Below, piece after piece: positions 63,001 to 64,000 of a stretch of 64,000 nt of DNA (positions are counted from its first letter, which is position 1; every line of letters starts with the position of its first letter). The translations under genes were made by a program, and so were the position numbers. Source of the stretch: Palsa-504 sp963808315. GTDB lineage: Bacteria; Actinomycetota; Actinomycetes; Streptosporangiales; Streptosporangiaceae. The notes under the pieces were generated by a model. The model ran no database searches and was not told the DNA's origin. It saw nothing but the letters and a program-made list of their open reading frames with translations. The stretch is taken from assembly GCA_963808315.1 (NCBI GenBank), contig CAWEFK010000002.1, positions 124,001 to 188,000 of the forward strand, in the 5' to 3' direction.

Positions 63001-64000
63001 CAGCCCTTGGGGGTCCGGGCCGCGAACCGCGGGTAGGCGCCGGCGCCCGCATAGATCGCCGCGTCGCCGAGGAGTTCTTCGATCCTGAGCAGCTGGTTGT
63101 ATTTCGCGACCCGCTCGCCCCGGGCAGGCGCACCGGTCTTGATCTGGCCGCAGTTGGTGGCCACGGCCAGATCCGAGATCGTGGTGTCATCGGTCTCGCC
63201 GGAGCGGTGGCTGATCACGCAGCTGAACCCGGCGCGGTGGGCCAGGCTCACCGCGTCCAGGGTCTCGGTAACCGAGCCGATCTGGTTCAGCTTGACCAGC
63301 AGGGAGTTCGCCGAGCGCGCGGCGATGCCGCGGCCAATCCGTTCCGGGTTGGTGACGAAGATATCGTCACCCACCACCTGAACGAGATCGCCCACGCTCG
63401 CGGTCAGCTCCTGCCAGCCCGGCCAGTCTTCCTCCGCGAGCGGGTCTTCGATCGAGACGATGGGATAGGCGCCGAGCCAGTCGGCGTAGATCGCCGTCAT
63501 CTGCGCCGATGTCTGGGGCTTGCCCTCGAAGTTGTAGGCGCCATCGCCGTAGAACTCCGATGCGGCCGCGTCTATGGCCAGCCCGACATCACGGCCGGGA
63601 GTGAATCCCGCCTTGCCGATCGCCTCGACGATGAGGTCGAGCGCGGCCCGGTTGTGCTCGAGGTCGGGAGCGAAGCCGCCTTCGTCGCCGACGCCGGTCG
63701 ACAGTCCGCGCTGCTTGATCACCGACTTCAGCGCGTGGTAGACCTCGGCTCCCCAGCGCAGCGCGTCGCCGAAGGTCGCCGCGCCCAGCGGGATGATCAT
63801 GAACTCCTGGATGTCGACGTTGTTATCCGCGTGCGCGCCGCCGTTCATGATGTTCATCAGCGGAACGGGCAGCACGTGCGCATTGGGACCGCCGAGGTAG
63901 CGGAACAGCGGGAGACCGCTTGAGTCCGCGGCGGCCCGGGCCACCGCCATGCTGACGCCGACGATGGCGTTCGCGCCCAGCCTCGACTTGTCCGGCGTCC
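63000..64000 (-). CDS. eno: enolase (C-terminal part; start beyond window)
   Basis: Enolase converts 2-phosphoglycerate to phosphoenolpyruvate. The visible 333 residues include PLMNIMNGGAHADNNVDIQE, VGDEGGFAPDLEHN, the metal ligands in AIDAAASEFYG, SIEDPLAEEDW and VGDDIFVTNPER, and the signature LLVKLNQIGSVTETLDAV with SHRSGETDDTTISDLAVATN. It ends GKYPR-like (GAYPRFAARTPKG). The gene begins before 64000 on the minus strand. It heads the eno-ftsB-DUF501-ppx-udg operon. Confidence 0.97.
   Translation of the reverse strand, partial: TPDKSRLGANAIVGVSMAVARAAADSSGLPLFRYLGGPNAHVLPVPLMNIMNGGAHADNNVDIQEFMIIPLGAATFGDALRWGAEVYHALKSVIKQRGLSTGVGDEGGFAPDLEHNRAALDLIVEAIGKAGFTPGRDVGLAIDAAASEFYGDGAYNFEGKPQTSAQMTAIYADWLGAYPIVSIEDPLAEEDWPGWQELTASVGDLVQVVGDDIFVTNPERIGRGIAARSANSLLVKLNQIGSVTETLDAVSLAHRAGFSCVISHRSGETDDTTISDLAVATNCGQIKTGAPARGERVAKYNQLLRIEELLGDAAIYAGAGAYPRFAARTPKG

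Overview
The window comes from a high-GC, mycothiol-producing actinobacterium. Third codon positions are almost all G or C, and GTG and TTG starts are common. There are 4-bp ATGA or GTGA gene overlaps throughout, a mycothiol S-conjugate amidase (mca), HspR and HrcA type heat-shock operators, and several gene neighbourhoods typical of Streptomyces and Streptosporangiales relatives (DUF2530-DUF3027-MFS; eno-ftsB-DUF501-ppx; an AAA ATPase with a vWA protein). I cannot name a species. No phage, insertion sequence or CRISPR array was seen.

Layout. 0-5 kb: the end of a PAS-domain protein, a DtxR/IdeR iron repressor, pdxH, a citA-serC pair and a 2'-5' RNA ligase. 5-8.5 kb: MarR, DUF2530, DUF3027 and an MFS transporter. 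8.5-11.4 kb: two cold-shock proteins flank a solitary groEL whose promoter carries two CIRCE operators. 11.5-13.3 kb: a threonine-synthase-like gene and a MoaD/ThiS-like sulfur carrier share a leader that folds as a SAM-I riboswitch. 13.3-16 kb: trehalose synthesis (otsA, otsB) and a DUF3263 protein. 16-21.2 kb: a membrane-anchored subtilisin-fold protein with a destroyed catalytic site, then lon behind a perfect HspR (HAIR) operator. 21.8-30.5 kb: an MFS exporter with a divergent XRE regulator, lutABC for lactate oxidation, a TetR-controlled drug ABC exporter and an SDR. 30.9-43.9 kb: folB, a RecQ helicase with a phosphoribosyltransferase-like tail, a rhodanese, serS, a SNF2 helicase with a SWIM protein, mca and greA. 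43.9-48 kb: an EmrB-type exporter with a divergent TetR, and a MurJ-like flippase. 48-51 kb: Lrp/hpd and ilvA. 51-55 kb: an AAA ATPase and a vWA protein. 55-59.4 kb: metB, cbs, a thiolase and a small protein. 59.4-60.3 kb: AT-richer, gene-poor DNA with one odd tRNA gene. 60.3-64 kb: the udg-ppx-DUF501-ftsB-eno operon.

Sequence quality matters here. At least ten conserved genes (thpR, DUF3027, two MFS genes, thrC, otsA, otsB, a tetR, ilvA, the vWA gene) are intact only if the reading frame is changed one or more times, often at G or C runs. The density is greatest at 12-15.7 kb. These look like base-level assembly errors rather than real gene decay, so they are annotated as frameshifted CDS spanning the whole gene.

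The most interesting item is the SAM-riboswitch, ThrC-like and sulfur-carrier operon. Its logic fits a protein-thiocarboxylate route to homocysteine better than threonine synthesis. Next come the conserved-looking pseudo-subtilisin, the tRNA with an aberrant anticodon loop, the G-run element inside the vWA gene, and a structured non-coding stretch behind a C-run/G-run palindrome at 30.6 kb.
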